64,000 bases of DNA from Kitasatospora indigofera (GCF_014655955.1 NZ_BNBO01000042.1:1-64000); one strand, 5' to 3'; shown: positions 24,252 through 32,954, counted from the first letter of the stretch. Numbers and translations are program-made. The notes: generated from the sequence alone by a model not told the origin.

Positions 24252-24923
24252 GTGCCCAGCCCCGAGCAGCCCGCCCCGTTCTCCACCGTGCTCCGCACCG
24301 CAAGCAGCGAGGAGCACGAGGCGGCCGAGCAGTCCTCGTTCATGAGCCACCTGCTCGGCGGGCGGCTCGGCGTCGAGGCCTACGCCGACCTGACCGGCCA
24401 GCTCTGGTTCGTCTACCGCGCGCTGGAGGGCCGCAACGCCGAACTGGCGGACCACCCGGTGGCCGGCCCCTTCATCGACCCCGCCCTGCTGCGGACCGCC
24501 GCCATCGAGCGCGACCTGCGGCACCTGCGCGGCCCCGACTGGCGCACCGGCCTGGAGCCGCTGCCCGCGACCGCCGCCTACGTCGCCCGGGTCGAGGAGC
24601 TGGCCGCCGGCTGGCCCGCCGGCTACCTCGCCCACCACTACACCCGCTACCTCGGCGACCTCTCCGGCGGCCAGATCATCCGCGGCATCGCCGAGAAGAC
24701 CTGGGGTTTCGAGCGCAAGGGCGACGGCGTGCACTTCTACGTCTTCGAGGACGTCGCCAACCCCGCCGCCTTCAAGCGGGACTACCGGGCGAAGCTGGAC
24801 GCCGCCGGGCTCGCCCTGGACGAGGTCGAGCGCCGCCGGGTGGTCGAGGAGTGCAAGCGGGCCTTCACCCTCAACGGCGCCATCTTCCGTGACCTGGACG
24901 CCCGTTACCCGCTGAGCGCCTGA
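24252..24923 (+). CDS. hmuO: Haem oxygenase (biliverdin-producing)
   Basis: HmuO opens the haem ring to biliverdin, carbon monoxide and free iron. The 223-residue protein has the axial His at residue 22 (SSEEHEAAEQSSFM) and the distal-helix motif YLGDLSGGQIIRG, which lets the distal helix flex over haem. Length and motifs match HmuO of Corynebacterium diphtheriae and HO-1. It starts at GTG 24252 after GGAGG. The iron box in its promoter and the haem uptake genes downstream support a role in getting iron from imported haem. The symbol follows the corynebacterial name. Confidence 0.94.
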   Translation: MPSPEQPAPFSTVLRTASSEEHEAAEQSSFMSHLLGGRLGVEAYADLTGQLWFVYRALEGRNAELADHPVAGPFIDPALLRTAAIERDLRHLRGPDWRTGLEPLPATAAYVARVEELAAGWPAGYLAHHYTRYLGDLSGGQIIRGIAEKTWGFERKGDGVHFYVFEDVANPAAFKRDYRAKLDAAGLALDEVERRRVVEECKRAFTLNGAIFRDLDARYPLSA

Positions 24924-25007
24924 CCAGCCCGGCACCCGCGCAGGACGTCCGGGTGCCCGGCCCCGTGCCGGACACCGGACGACACGGGGCCGGGCACCGG
25001 ACGACAC

Positions 25008-25043
25008 GTCGGCCCCGGCGAGCGGTTGCTCGCCGGGGCCGAC
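25008..25043. terminator. Bidirectional terminator between hmuO and the HtaA gene
   Basis: A perfect 16-bp stem with a GGTT loop stands between the convergent stop codons at 24923 and 25121. Nearby, the segment CACCGGACGACAC is directly repeated (about 24970-25006). Confidence 0.88.
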
Positions 25044-25120
25044 GGCTTGACCCGGACGCCGGACCGTGGCGCCGGGCCGGACCCGCCGGGGCGGACCGGC
25101 CCCGGCGGGTACGAGGGGGG

Positions 25121-26728
25121 TCAGGCCCCGGCCGCCCCGGTACGGCGGCGGACCAGGACGGTCACGCCGCCGCCGGCGAGGAGCAGGCCGGCGGCCGTCG
25201 CGAGCAGCGGCGCCACCGGGGTGCCGGCGCCGGTGGAGGCCAGCACGGCGCCGCCGCCGAGGCCGGTGCTGCTCACCGAGGCGCCCGTGCCGGTGCCGCT
25301 GCCACTGCCACCGCCGATCCCGGTGCTGCCGGTCCCGGTCGAGCCGGTACCCGGGCCCGCCGGGAGCTGGGCGTTCCGGTCGAAGGACAGCGAGACGGTG
25401 ACGGCGTCCAGGGCCTCGCCGGCGGGGTAGTTGCCGAAGGCCGGCACGCCCTCGGCGGTCAGCGTGGCGGGCACGGAGGTCAGCGTGACCACACCGCCGA
25501 CGGGTGCGAGGGCCGCCCCGGCGAGGTCCAGCTTCGCGATCCGGACGCCGGTCAGCACGGACGTCCTCCCGTCCAGGGACTTGGCGTTGACGTCGGCGGT
25601 GAGGAAGGCGCCGTCCTGGTCGATCCGCAGCCCGAACCGGTCGAAGGTGGTGTCCAGCGCGTACCCGCCGCCCGAGGGGTGGCCGAGGAAGCGCACCGAC
25701 CCGGCGAAACCGGCCGAGACCGTGTGGGTGGCGGTGTTGTACGACCCGGTGGCCCCGCCGAAGCGGTAACCGTCCGCGCCGCCGCCGAACTCCACCTTGC
25801 CGTTGGCCACCGGTCCGGCCAGGTACGTGCGGAAGCTCTCCTTGACCGTCCAGTCCAGCCGGCCGTCGACGACGGCGAGCACACCGCCGGCGGGGGTGGT
25901 GGCGGTCGGCGAGCCGGTCGCCGAGGGGGAGCCGGTCGCGCTCGGCGAACCCGTCGCGGACGGGGACCCGGTCGCCGCCGGTGAGCCGGTGGCGCTCGGC
26001 GAGCCGGTCGCCGTCGGCGAGCCCGTGGCGGACGGGGAGCCGGTGGCGGACGGGGAGGCCGAGGGGGAGCCCGGCGCGGTGGGCGAGGGGGACGGGGCCG
26101 GGGTCTGGGCCAGCAGCAGCGACAGCGGGTCCAGGTCGGAGCCGGCCGGGTAGAAGCCGGCGAAGACCTTGGCGCCCTCCTCGGTCAGCCTGGCCGGGGT
26201 CGCGGCGCCCGTGGTGGTGTCGCGGCCGACGGTGAAGGTGGCCAGCGGGACGTCCTGGCGCTCGGTCGCCTGCGGGGCGCCGACCTGCTCCTTGGAGGCG
26301 GTGTCGGCCGTCAGGGTGCCGGTGGTGCCCGAGGTGGTGAGCCTCAGGTCGCTCAGCCCGACGTCCAGCTGGCCCCCGTGGGCGAGGAAGCGCACGCCGC
26401 CGGTGAACGCGGCGGAGAGGGTGTGCGAGGTGAGGTCGTAGCGGGCGCCGCCGAAGCCGAAGCGGAAGGTCCCGTCGGCGTTGCGGGTCGCCCCGCCGGT
26501 CAGCTCGATCGTGCCCTGGCCGGCCGGCCCGGTGACGTAGCTGCGGAAGCTCTGCTTCACGCCCCAGTCGAGCGAACCGGTGTCGTACGTGACCTCGGTG
26601 GGGCCCGCGCCGAAGGCCACCGCCGGGGCGCCGAGGGCGGCCAGGGCGAGCCCGGCCGTCGCGGCGCCGAGGGCGGCCAGGGAGGTGCGGTTGCGCCGAC
26701 CGGGGCGCTGGACGGTGGTACGCGGCAT
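25121..26728 (-). CDS. HtaA-domain haem-binding surface protein with LASTG sorting signal
   Basis: The 535-residue protein has a signal peptide (about 1-41), a first HtaA domain at about 50-210 (LDWGVKQSFRSYVTGPAGQG) and a second at about 285-460 (LDWTVKESFRTYLAGPVANG). A Ser/Pro/Ala/Thr/Gly linker with the repeat SPSATG joins them. The C-terminus is LASTG (496-500), a hydrophobic helix and RRRTGAAGA, which is a class E sortase signal of the LAxTG type. HtaA proteins bind haem at the surface through conserved Tyr and His and pass it to HmuT. The ATG follows AAGGAG. It lies 42 bases downstream of the second HtaA gene, probably in one iron-regulated operon. Confidence 0.9.
   Translation of the reverse strand: MPRTTVQRPGRRNRTSLAALGAATAGLALAALGAPAVAFGAGPTEVTYDTGSLDWGVKQSFRSYVTGPAGQGTIELTGGATRNADGTFRFGFGGARYDLTSHTLSAAFTGGVRFLAHGGQLDVGLSDLRLTTSGTTGTLTADTASKEQVGAPQATERQDVPLATFTVGRDTTTGAATPARLTEEGAKVFAGFYPAGSDLDPLSLLLAQTPAPSPSPTAPGSPSASPSATGSPSATGSPTATGSPSATGSPAATGSPSATGSPSATGSPSATGSPTATTPAGGVLAVVDGRLDWTVKESFRTYLAGPVANGKVEFGGGADGYRFGGATGSYNTATHTVSAGFAGSVRFLGHPSGGGYALDTTFDRFGLRIDQDGAFLTADVNAKSLDGRTSVLTGVRIAKLDLAGAALAPVGGVVTLTSVPATLTAEGVPAFGNYPAGEALDAVTVSLSFDRNAQLPAGPGTGSTGTGSTGIGGGSGSGTGTGASVSSTGLGGGAVLASTGAGTPVAPLLATAAGLLLAGGGVTVLVRRRTGAAGA
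25893..26085. repeat. 18-bp imperfect tandem repeats encoding the SPSATG linker
   Basis: About nine consecutive 18-bp units encode variations of SPSATG/SPTATG in the linker between the two HtaA domains. Such repeats can change in number by slippage and alter the reach of the outer domain. Confidence 0.8.
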
Positions 26729-26770
26729 GGCTTCGAACGCTCCTTGTGATGACAGTGGTGTGACGATGCG

Positions 26771-28315
26771 TCAGGCGGTGGGCCGGGCGTCCTCGTCGGT
26801 GGTTGCGGGGCCGGCGGCGGCCGTGCGGCGGCGCCGGGCGAACACTCCTCCGGCCATCCCGAGGGCGAGGACCAGCAGGCCGCCGGCGACCGCGGCGGCC
26901 TGCCACCCGGCGCCTCCGGCGGCCTCGGCGGCGACCGGCGCGCCGGCCGGGGCGGGGCTCGCGACGGCCGGGGCGGGCGTCGCGGCGGGCGCGCTGCCGA
27001 TGTCCGGCAGCGGGGGCAGGACGGCCGCCGGGTCGAGCGCGACGGCGAAGCTCAGCGGGTCCATCTCGGTGCCGGCGGGGTAGAGACCGCCGAACGCCTT
27101 GGCGCCCGACTCGCTGAGCCTGAGCGGGAGTTCGACGGCCCTGAGCAGACCGTCCGCGGGCTTGAGGCCGGCCGCCTCGAAGGTGGCCAGCTCGACGCCG
27201 GGGGCCTGCTGGACGGCGCCGCCCGGCGTCCGGCCCGAGACGTCGGCGGTGAGCCGGCCGTGGCCGTCGGCGACGGTGACGGCGGTGTTGGCGAGGAGGA
27301 GGTCGAGGCCGTAGCCGTCACCGGTCCGCAGGCCGGTGAAGCGGACGCCACCGGCGAAGGAGGCGGTGAGGGCGCCGGTCGCCGGGTCGTAGCCGCCCTT
27401 GGCCGGGGCCCAGCGGAAGAACGCCCCGCCGTCGGCCGCGCCGCCGGTGACCTCCCAGCCGCCCTGGGCGATCGAGCCGGTGACGTAGTCGCGGAAGGTC
27501 CGGCGGACGCCCCAGTCGAGCGCACCCGCGGTGAACTCGGCGCGTGCCGGTGCGGGCGCCGGGCTCTCCCCGGCCGGCGCGCCGGTGCCGGCGGCCTGGG
27601 TCCCGGCGGTCCCGGCCGGCTCGGTGGCGGCCGGCCCGGCGGCGGAGGGCTTCCCGGTGGCGGACGGTGAAGCCTGCGCCGCCGCCGGGAGGTTGACCGA
27701 AAGGGTGAGCGGGTCGAGGGCGGTGCCGGCGGCGTAGAAGCCACCGAAGGCGCTCGCGCCCGCGCCGGTGAGGGTGGCGGGCACCTTGCTGAGCGTCAGG
27801 GTGCCGGCGGCGCCGCGCAGGTCGAGCCCGGCGAGCGAGAGGTCCGCGAGCCGGGCCTGGCCGACGGCGGTGACCTTGCCGGTGTCCTTGGACCTGCTGC
27901 TGACGTCGGCGTAGAGCCCGGCGTCGCCGCCGGCCCCGGCCCGCAGGGTGAGCCGGCCGATGCTCAGGTCGAGCGCGTTCACGCCGTTCTCCTGATGGCC
28001 GGTGAACCGGACCCCGCCGGAGAAGGCGGCAGTCAGTGCGCCGGTCTCCGGGTCGTACGTACCGGTCGCGGAGTGGAACCGGAAGCCGCTCCCGCCGACC
28101 GTGGCGGCGCCGCCGGTGAGACCCCAGCTCCCCTTGGCGATGGGGCCGGTGACGTACGTCAGGAAGGACTGCTTGATCCCCCAGTCCAGCCGCCCGCCGA
28201 CGACCCGGCCCTCGGCCGCGGCCGCCTGGAAGGGCAGCAGCGCCAGCGCCAGCAGGGCGGCGAGAGCGGCCACCAGGGTGGCGGCGATTCGGCGGAGCCG
28301 TCGCGGCACGGACAT
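26771..28315 (-). CDS. HtaA-domain haem-binding protein, membrane anchored
   Basis: The 514-residue protein has a signal peptide (about 1-34, ending AAAAEG), an HtaA domain at about 38-210 (LDWGIKQSFLTYVTGPIAKG) and a second at about 265-430 (LDWGVRRTFRDYVTGSIAQG). An Ala/Pro-rich stalk and a C-terminal helix (about 473-497) with RRRR follow. Unlike the downstream HtaA protein it has no LAxTG signal, so it should remain in the membrane. A relay from wall-linked to membrane-linked HtaA and on to HmuT is inferred. It is the first gene of its operon, controlled by the iron box at 28378-28396. Confidence 0.9.
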   Translation of the reverse strand: MSVPRRLRRIAATLVAALAALLALALLPFQAAAAEGRVVGGRLDWGIKQSFLTYVTGPIAKGSWGLTGGAATVGGSGFRFHSATGTYDPETGALTAAFSGGVRFTGHQENGVNALDLSIGRLTLRAGAGGDAGLYADVSSRSKDTGKVTAVGQARLADLSLAGLDLRGAAGTLTLSKVPATLTGAGASAFGGFYAAGTALDPLTLSVNLPAAAQASPSATGKPSAAGPAATEPAGTAGTQAAGTGAPAGESPAPAPARAEFTAGALDWGVRRTFRDYVTGSIAQGGWEVTGGAADGGAFFRWAPAKGGYDPATGALTASFAGGVRFTGLRTGDGYGLDLLLANTAVTVADGHGRLTADVSGRTPGGAVQQAPGVELATFEAAGLKPADGLLRAVELPLRLSESGAKAFGGLYPAGTEMDPLSFAVALDPAAVLPPLPDIGSAPAATPAPAVASPAPAGAPVAAEAAGGAGWQAAAVAGGLLVLALGMAGGVFARRRRTAAAGPATTDEDARPTA

Positions 28316-28377
28316 GGCTGGGCGCTCCTCGGCATGACGGGGGGAAGGGGCCGGTGAACACCGCCCCCTTGCGAAAG

Positions 28378-28408
28378 CTAGGTAAGGCTAACCTAATATA
28401 TGAGTCAA
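28378..28408. promoter_or_regulatory. Iron box in the divergent promoter of the HtaA and hmuTUV operons
   Basis: CTAGGTAAGGCTAACCTAA (28378-28396) matches the DtxR/DmdR consensus at 17 of 19 positions. On the minus strand a TTGACT -35 (28403-28408) with a -10 about 17 bases on overlaps the box. On the plus strand TAATAT (28394-28399) is a likely -10. One bound repressor could silence both operons. Confidence 0.87.
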
Positions 28409-28473
28409 GAGCGCCGCAGGTCACCCTGCCCCCAGCAGTCCCCCGGCGCCAACAGCCATCGAAGGGGCCGCAG

Positions 28474-29499
28474 TTGAGCAGGACCATCCGACACCGGGCG
28501 AAGCGGCGACCCGCCGGCCTGCTGATCGCCGCTGCCCTGCTGCTCACCACCGTGGGCTGCGGCCAGGCCGCCGGCTCCCCGGCCGCGGCCGGCCCCCCGA
28601 GCACCCCGGACGTCGTCGAACCGCTGAGCCCGCCGCCCGTCCCGCAGCTGCCGGCCACCACCGCCTCGGCCGACGGCCGGCAGGTCACCGTGGCCAGCGC
28701 CGAGCGGATCGTCCCGCTGAACGGCAGCCTGGCCGAACTGGTCTTCAGCCTGGGCCTCGGCCCCCGGGTGGTCGCCCGGGACGTCTCCACCACCTTCCAG
28801 CAGGCCGCCGCCCTCCCGGTGATCACCCAGGCGCACGAGGTCTCGGCCGAGGGCGTGCTCTCGCTGCACCCCACCGTGGTCCTCGCGGACCGCTCCACCG
28901 GCCCGGCCGAGGCGGTGGAACAGATCCGCGCAGCCGGCGTCCCGCTGCTCGTCCTGGACGACGCCAAGCAGCTCGCCGACATCGGCCCCCGGATCGACAC
29001 CGTCGCCGCGGCGCTCGGGGTCCCCGCCGCCGGCGCGCAGTTGAAGGCCCGGACCGACGAGCGGCTCCAGCAGGCCAGGGGCGACCTTGGGCCGGCCGCC
29101 GGCCGGCCCAAGGTCGCCTTCCTCTACCTGCGCGGCAGCGCCTCGGTCTTCCTGCTCGGCGGCGCCGCCTCCGGCGCCGGCTCGCTGATCGAGGCCGCCG
29201 GCGGCGAGGACGCCGGCACGGCCGCCGGGCTGACCGGCGACTTCACCCCGCTCACCAGCGAGGCCCTGGTCAAGGCCGCGCCGGACGCGATCCTGGTGAT
29301 GAGCAAGGGCCTGGAGTCGGTCGGCGGGGTGGACGGCCTGCTGAAGCTCCCGGGCGTCGCGCAGACCCCGGCCGGCCTGGACCGCCGGATCGTCTCCGTC
29401 GCGGACGGCAAGCTGCTCAGCTACGGCCCCCGCACCCCGGAGGTGCTGCGCAGCATCGCCGCGCAGCTGTACGCGGGCACCGGCGAGGGCGCCCGGTGA
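28474..29499 (+). CDS. hmuT: Haem ABC transporter substrate-binding lipoprotein
   Basis: The 341-residue protein starts at TTG 28474, chosen because GAAGGGG lies six bases upstream; the longer frame overlaps the iron box. It has a lipoprotein signal peptide ending TTVGC. The mature part is a class III periplasmic-binding-protein fold (RIVPLNGSLAELVFSLGLGPRVVARDVST, VLSLHPTVVLADRS, PDAILVMSKGLESVGG), as in HmuT, ShuT and BtuF. The iron box, the HtaA genes and the hmuO gene make haem the likely ligand. Its stop overlaps the hmuU start by four bases. Confidence 0.9.
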   Translation: MSRTIRHRAKRRPAGLLIAAALLLTTVGCGQAAGSPAAAGPPSTPDVVEPLSPPPVPQLPATTASADGRQVTVASAERIVPLNGSLAELVFSLGLGPRVVARDVSTTFQQAAALPVITQAHEVSAEGVLSLHPTVVLADRSTGPAEAVEQIRAAGVPLLVLDDAKQLADIGPRIDTVAAALGVPAAGAQLKARTDERLQQARGDLGPAAGRPKVAFLYLRGSASVFLLGGAASGAGSLIEAAGGEDAGTAAGLTGDFTPLTSEALVKAAPDAILVMSKGLESVGGVDGLLKLPGVAQTPAGLDRRIVSVADGKLLSYGPRTPEVLRSIAAQLYAGTGEGAR

Positions 29500-30581
29500 C
29501 CGCCACCACCGCCGTGGAGCCGGGCACCGCCGCACCGTCCGCTGCGCCGCCGCGGCGCAGCCGGGCCGCCCTGCTCACCACCGGGCTCGCCGTCGCGCTC
29601 GTGCTGTCCGCCCTGCTCGCGGCGGGCGTCGGCGCGTACCGGATCCCGACCGGCGACATCCTCGCCTCGGCCGGCCACCGGCTGGGGCTCGGCGGCCACC
29701 CGCTCGGCCGGGTGCCGGAGTCCGTGCTGTGGAACGTCCGGCTGCCCCGGGTGGTGCTGGCCCTGCTGGTGGGTGCCTCGCTGGGCTGCGCGGGCGCCCT
29801 GATGCAGGGCATGTTCGGCAACCCGCTGGCCGAGCCCGGCGTGATCGGGGTCTCCTCCGGCGGCGCGGTCGGCGCGGTCGGCTGCATCGTGCTCGGCCTC
29901 GACTCGCTCGGCAGCTGGACGGTCACCGTCTTCGCCTTCGCCACCGGCCTGCTGACGGTCTTCGCGGTGTACGCGATGTCCCGCTCGGGCGGGCGCACCG
30001 AGGTGGTCACCCTGGTGCTGACCGGGGTCGCGGTGAACGCCTTCTGCGGAGCGCTGATCGGCGTCTTCCTGTTCACCGCCGACAGCGCCGCGATCAACCA
30101 GGTCACCTTCTGGCAGCTCGGCTCGCTCTCCCAGGCCACCTGGGGCAAGGTGCTGGGCGTGCTGCCGTTCGCCCTCGTCGGGCTGGTCGTGGCCCCGCTG
30201 CACGCCCGCAAGCTGGACCTGCTGGCCCTCGGCGAACGCCCGGCCCGCCACCTGGGCGTGGACGTCGAGCGGATGCGGCTGGTGCTGATCACCGTGGTCG
30301 CGCTGCTCACCGCGGCGGCCGTCGCGGTCAGCGGCATCATCGGCTTCGTCGGCCTGGTCGTCCCGCACCTGCTGCGGATGGCGGCCGGCCCCGGCCACCG
30401 CTTCCTGCTGCCCGGCAGCGCGCTCGGCGGCGCCCTGGTGCTGGTGGCCGGCGACCTCGCGGCCCGCACCCTCGCCCAGCCCGCCGAACTGCCGCTCGGT
30501 GTGCTGACCGCGCTGATCGGCAGCCCGTTCTTCTTCTGGCTGCTGCGCCGGACCAGGACCAAGCAGGGTGGCTGGGCATGA
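29496..30581 (+). CDS. hmuU: Haem ABC transporter permease, FecCD family
   Basis: The 361-residue integral membrane protein has about nine to ten helices. FecCD-family blocks are present: RLPRVVLALLVGASLGCAGALMQGMFGNPLAEPGVIGVSSGG, GVAVNAFCGALIGV, the coupling-helix segment LGVDVERMRL and GFVGLVVPHLLRM. It would form the haem channel as a dimer with HmuV. It begins at GTG 29496 in a GTGA overlap with hmuT and ends in an ATGA overlap with hmuV, so the three genes are translationally coupled. Confidence 0.93.
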   Translation: MTATTAVEPGTAAPSAAPPRRSRAALLTTGLAVALVLSALLAAGVGAYRIPTGDILASAGHRLGLGGHPLGRVPESVLWNVRLPRVVLALLVGASLGCAGALMQGMFGNPLAEPGVIGVSSGGAVGAVGCIVLGLDSLGSWTVTVFAFATGLLTVFAVYAMSRSGGRTEVVTLVLTGVAVNAFCGALIGVFLFTADSAAINQVTFWQLGSLSQATWGKVLGVLPFALVGLVVAPLHARKLDLLALGERPARHLGVDVERMRLVLITVVALLTAAAVAVSGIIGFVGLVVPHLLRMAAGPGHRFLLPGSALGGALVLVAGDLAARTLAQPAELPLGVLTALIGSPFFFWLLRRTRTKQGGWA

Positions 30582-31393
30582 GACCACGAACCCGACAGAT
30601 CCCCGAACGCCCCTCCCTCGGGGAGGAGTTGCTCAGCGCCAAGGCCGTCCGGCTGACCCTCGGCGGCCGCGAGCTGCTGTCCGGGGCGGACGTGTCGGTC
30701 CGGTCCGGCGAGGTGCTGGCCCTGCTCGGGCCGAACGGCGCGGGCAAGTCCACCCTGCTGTCCGTCCTGGCCGGCGACCTGCCGCCGGCCGCCGGCACGG
30801 TGCTGCTGCGCGGACGCCCCCTGGCCTCCTACGGGACGGCCGAACTGGCCCTGCACCGGGCGCTGCTGCCGCAGTCCTCGGCGCTGTCCTTCCCGTTCGA
30901 GGTGGGCGAGGTGGTGCGGATGGGCCGGGCCCCGTGGGCCGGCACCGCGGCCGCCGCGCAGGACGGCCCGGCGGTGGCCGAGGCGATGGCGGCCACCGAC
31001 TGCGCGCGCTTCGCCGGGCGTCCGTTCACCGCGCTGTCCGGTGGCGAGCGGGCCCGGGTCGCGCTGGCCCGGGTGCTGGCCCAACGCACGCCGCTGCTGC
31101 TGCTGGACGAGCCGACCGCCGCGCTCGACCTGCGCCACCAGGAGCTGGTGCTGCGGGTGGCCCGGGAGCGGGCCGCCGCCGGGGACGCCGTCGTGGTGGT
31201 GCTGCACGACCTGTCACTTGCCGCGGCGTACGCGGACCGGGTGGTGCTGCTCGCCGACGGCGCGACCGTGGCGGACGGCCCGGTGGCCGGGGTGCTGCGC
31301 GGGCCGCTGCTCAGCGAGGTGTACGGCCACCCGGTGGAGGTGCTGGCGCACCCGCGGACCGGCAGCCCGCTGGTGCTGCCGGTCCGCGGGTGA
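30578..31393 (+). CDS. hmuV: Haem ABC transporter ATP-binding protein
   Basis: This 271-residue ABC ATPase has Walker A GPNGAGKST, a Q-loop at LLPQSSALSFPFEV, signature LSGGERARVALARVL, Walker B PLLLLDEPTAALD and the switch His in VVVLHDLS. The V-R-M-G-R segment after the Q-loop is typical of the haem/siderophore subclass. The start ATG overlaps the hmuU stop by four bases. The stop codon is the first three bases of a 15-bp tandem repeat. Confidence 0.93.
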   Translation: MRPRTRQIPERPSLGEELLSAKAVRLTLGGRELLSGADVSVRSGEVLALLGPNGAGKSTLLSVLAGDLPPAAGTVLLRGRPLASYGTAELALHRALLPQSSALSFPFEVGEVVRMGRAPWAGTAAAAQDGPAVAEAMAATDCARFAGRPFTALSGGERARVALARVLAQRTPLLLLDEPTAALDLRHQELVLRVARERAAAGDAVVVVLHDLSLAAAYADRVVLLADGATVADGPVAGVLRGPLLSEVYGHPVEVLAHPRTGSPLVLPVRG

Positions 31394-31450
31394 CCCGGGA
31401 GGGGAAGGCCCGGGTGGGGATGGCCCGGGAGGGGATGGCCCGGGAGGGGA
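31391..31450. repeat. 15-bp tandem repeat, four copies, beginning in the hmuV stop codon
   Basis: Four units of the form TGGCCCGGGAGGGGA run from 31391 to 31450. The last two are identical, the first two differ at one to three positions. Each unit has a CCCGGG core. The array follows hmuV directly and precedes the terminator. Confidence 0.88.
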
Positions 31451-31536
31451 TGACCCGGTTGCGGGCGGGGCGGGCGCCGGCGGCCTGACGCGGGGCCGCA
31501 GCACCGGTGGCCGGCCCCTCGGCCGGCCGCTCCCGG

Positions 31537-31564
31537 CCGGGGCCGCCCACGCGGGCGGCCCCGG
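31537..31564. terminator. Bidirectional terminator between hmuV and dodecin
   Basis: A perfect 12-bp stem with a 4-base loop lies just before the stop codon of the convergent dodecin gene. Confidence 0.82.
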
Positions 31565-31571
31565 GGCGCGC

Positions 31572-31787
31572 TCAGCCCTCGTCGTCCAGCCGGAACCCGA
31601 CCTTGAGGCCGACCTGGTAGTGCGCGACGTGCCCGTCCTCGATGTGCCCGCGGATCTGCACCACCTCGAACCAGTCGAGGTTGCGCAAGGTGCGCCCGGC
31701 CCGGTCGACGCCGTTGCGGATCGCCTGGTCGATCCCCTCGGTCGACGATCCGACGATCTCGGTGACCCGGTAGATGTGGTCGCTCAT
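31572..31787 (-). CDS. Dodecin (flavin-binding)
   Basis: The 71-residue protein MSDHIYRVTEIVGSSTEGID matches dodecins, which assemble as hollow dodecamers that store riboflavin, FMN or CoA. Conserved segments are AIRNGVDRAGRTLRNLDWFEV, with the flavin-stacking Trp, and HVAHYQVGLKVGFRLDD at the end. The ATG follows GGAGG. It is a single-gene unit. Confidence 0.93.
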   Translation of the reverse strand: MSDHIYRVTEIVGSSTEGIDQAIRNGVDRAGRTLRNLDWFEVVQIRGHIEDGHVAHYQVGLKVGFRLDDEG

Positions 31788-31925
31788 GACGGCCTCCGTG
31801 AGGTGCGCGGTGGGTAGGGCACGGTGCTGGATGCACAGGACTGGGTGCGGTCCGGAACGGCGGGCGGCGGACCCACCGTCCACCGTGCACCCTGGCGCCG
31901 CCGTCCGCACGCCCGCGGCGCCCGG

Positions 31926-32885
31926 TCAGACCAGCGCGCGGACCTCCCCCACCGGGACGCCGCCGCCCAGCAGCGGGGCCTCGGCGATCCGCTCCACGGT
32001 GCCGTCCGCGGTGGTGACGCCCAGTCGGCGCAGAGCCGCCGCCAGGACCGGGCCGCGGGCCCGCTCCGAGCCGTCGTCGATCTTGAAGGCCAGCGCCCGG
32101 CCGTCGGCCAGCGCCACCACCTGGACGGCCTCGGCGCCCATCTTCGACAGCGCGCCCGGCACCGCCCGCATCAGCCAGGTGTCGGCGCGCCGGGTGCCGC
32201 CGACGTACTCCGGATGGGCCCGCATCGCGTCGGCGACCCGGCGCTGCGGCGTCCCGGGGGCGGCCAGCACCAGCGAGCGGTAGGCGCGAGCCAGCGAGGT
32301 CAGCGGGACGGCCAGCAGCGGCGCGCCGCAGCCGTCCACCCCGGCGTGCGCGGCGGGGGCGCCGGTGCCCTCCTCCAGGGCCTCCAGGGCCAGTCGCTGG
32401 ATCGGGTGGGCCGGGTCGAGGTAGCTCCCGGTGTCCCAGCCGTTGGCCACGCAGGCGGCCAGCCAGCCGGCGTGCTTGCCGGAGCAGTCCATCAGGATCG
32501 GCGCCCGCTCGCCGCCGGCCCGCAGGTGCAGCTCGGCCTCGGTCTCGTCCAGCGGCAGGTCGGCCGGGGTCCGCAGGGCGCTCTCGTCCAGGCCCGCCGA
32601 GGCCAGGATGCGGCGCACCCCGTCGCGGTGGAACGCCTCCGCCGAATGGCTGGAGGCGGCCAGCGCGAGCAGTTCACCGTCGAGGTCGAGCCCGGCCCGC
32701 AGGGTGGCGACGGCCTGGAACGGCTTGGCGCAGGACCGCGGGAACACCGGGGCGTCCGGCGAGCCGAGCGCGTACTCCACCGAGCCGTCCGCGGCGAGCA
32801 GCACCAGCGAACCGTGGTGCCGGCCCTCGGTGAAGCCGGAGCGTATGACCTCGGCGAGGACGGCGAGGGGGGCGGTCTGCGACAT
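31926..32885 (-). CDS. Asparaginase family protein (Asparaginase_II)
   Basis: The 319-residue protein begins MSQTAPLAVLAEVIRSGFTEGRHHGS and carries the Asparaginase_II family segments FPRSCAKPFQAVATL, ALAASSHSAEAFHRDGVRRIL, ILMDCSGKHAGWLAACVANGW, HAGVDGCGAP and SKMGAEAVQVV. The family is thermolabile asparaginase-like and distinct from the bacterial type I/II enzymes; the activity is predicted, not shown. A GGAAGG site precedes ATG 32883-32885. It lies 69 bases downstream of rsiG on the same strand and may be cotranscribed with it. Confidence 0.85.
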   Translation of the reverse strand: MSQTAPLAVLAEVIRSGFTEGRHHGSLVLLAADGSVEYALGSPDAPVFPRSCAKPFQAVATLRAGLDLDGELLALAASSHSAEAFHRDGVRRILASAGLDESALRTPADLPLDETEAELHLRAGGERAPILMDCSGKHAGWLAACVANGWDTGSYLDPAHPIQRLALEALEEGTGAPAAHAGVDGCGAPLLAVPLTSLARAYRSLVLAAPGTPQRRVADAMRAHPEYVGGTRRADTWLMRAVPGALSKMGAEAVQVVALADGRALAFKIDDGSERARGPVLAAALRRLGVTTADGTVERIAEAPLLGGGVPVGEVRALV

Positions 32886-32954
32886 GAGGGTGGGTGCCTT
32901 CCGGGTGAGGGTGGCCGGGCGCCGCCGCCCCCGGGCGCACTCCACCAGGGCCCG

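Noticed and set aside
24237..26906. 889-codon minus-strand open frame over hmuO and the HtaA gene
   Set aside because: It crosses two well-supported genes in other frames and has the Arg/Gly/Pro composition typical of shadows.
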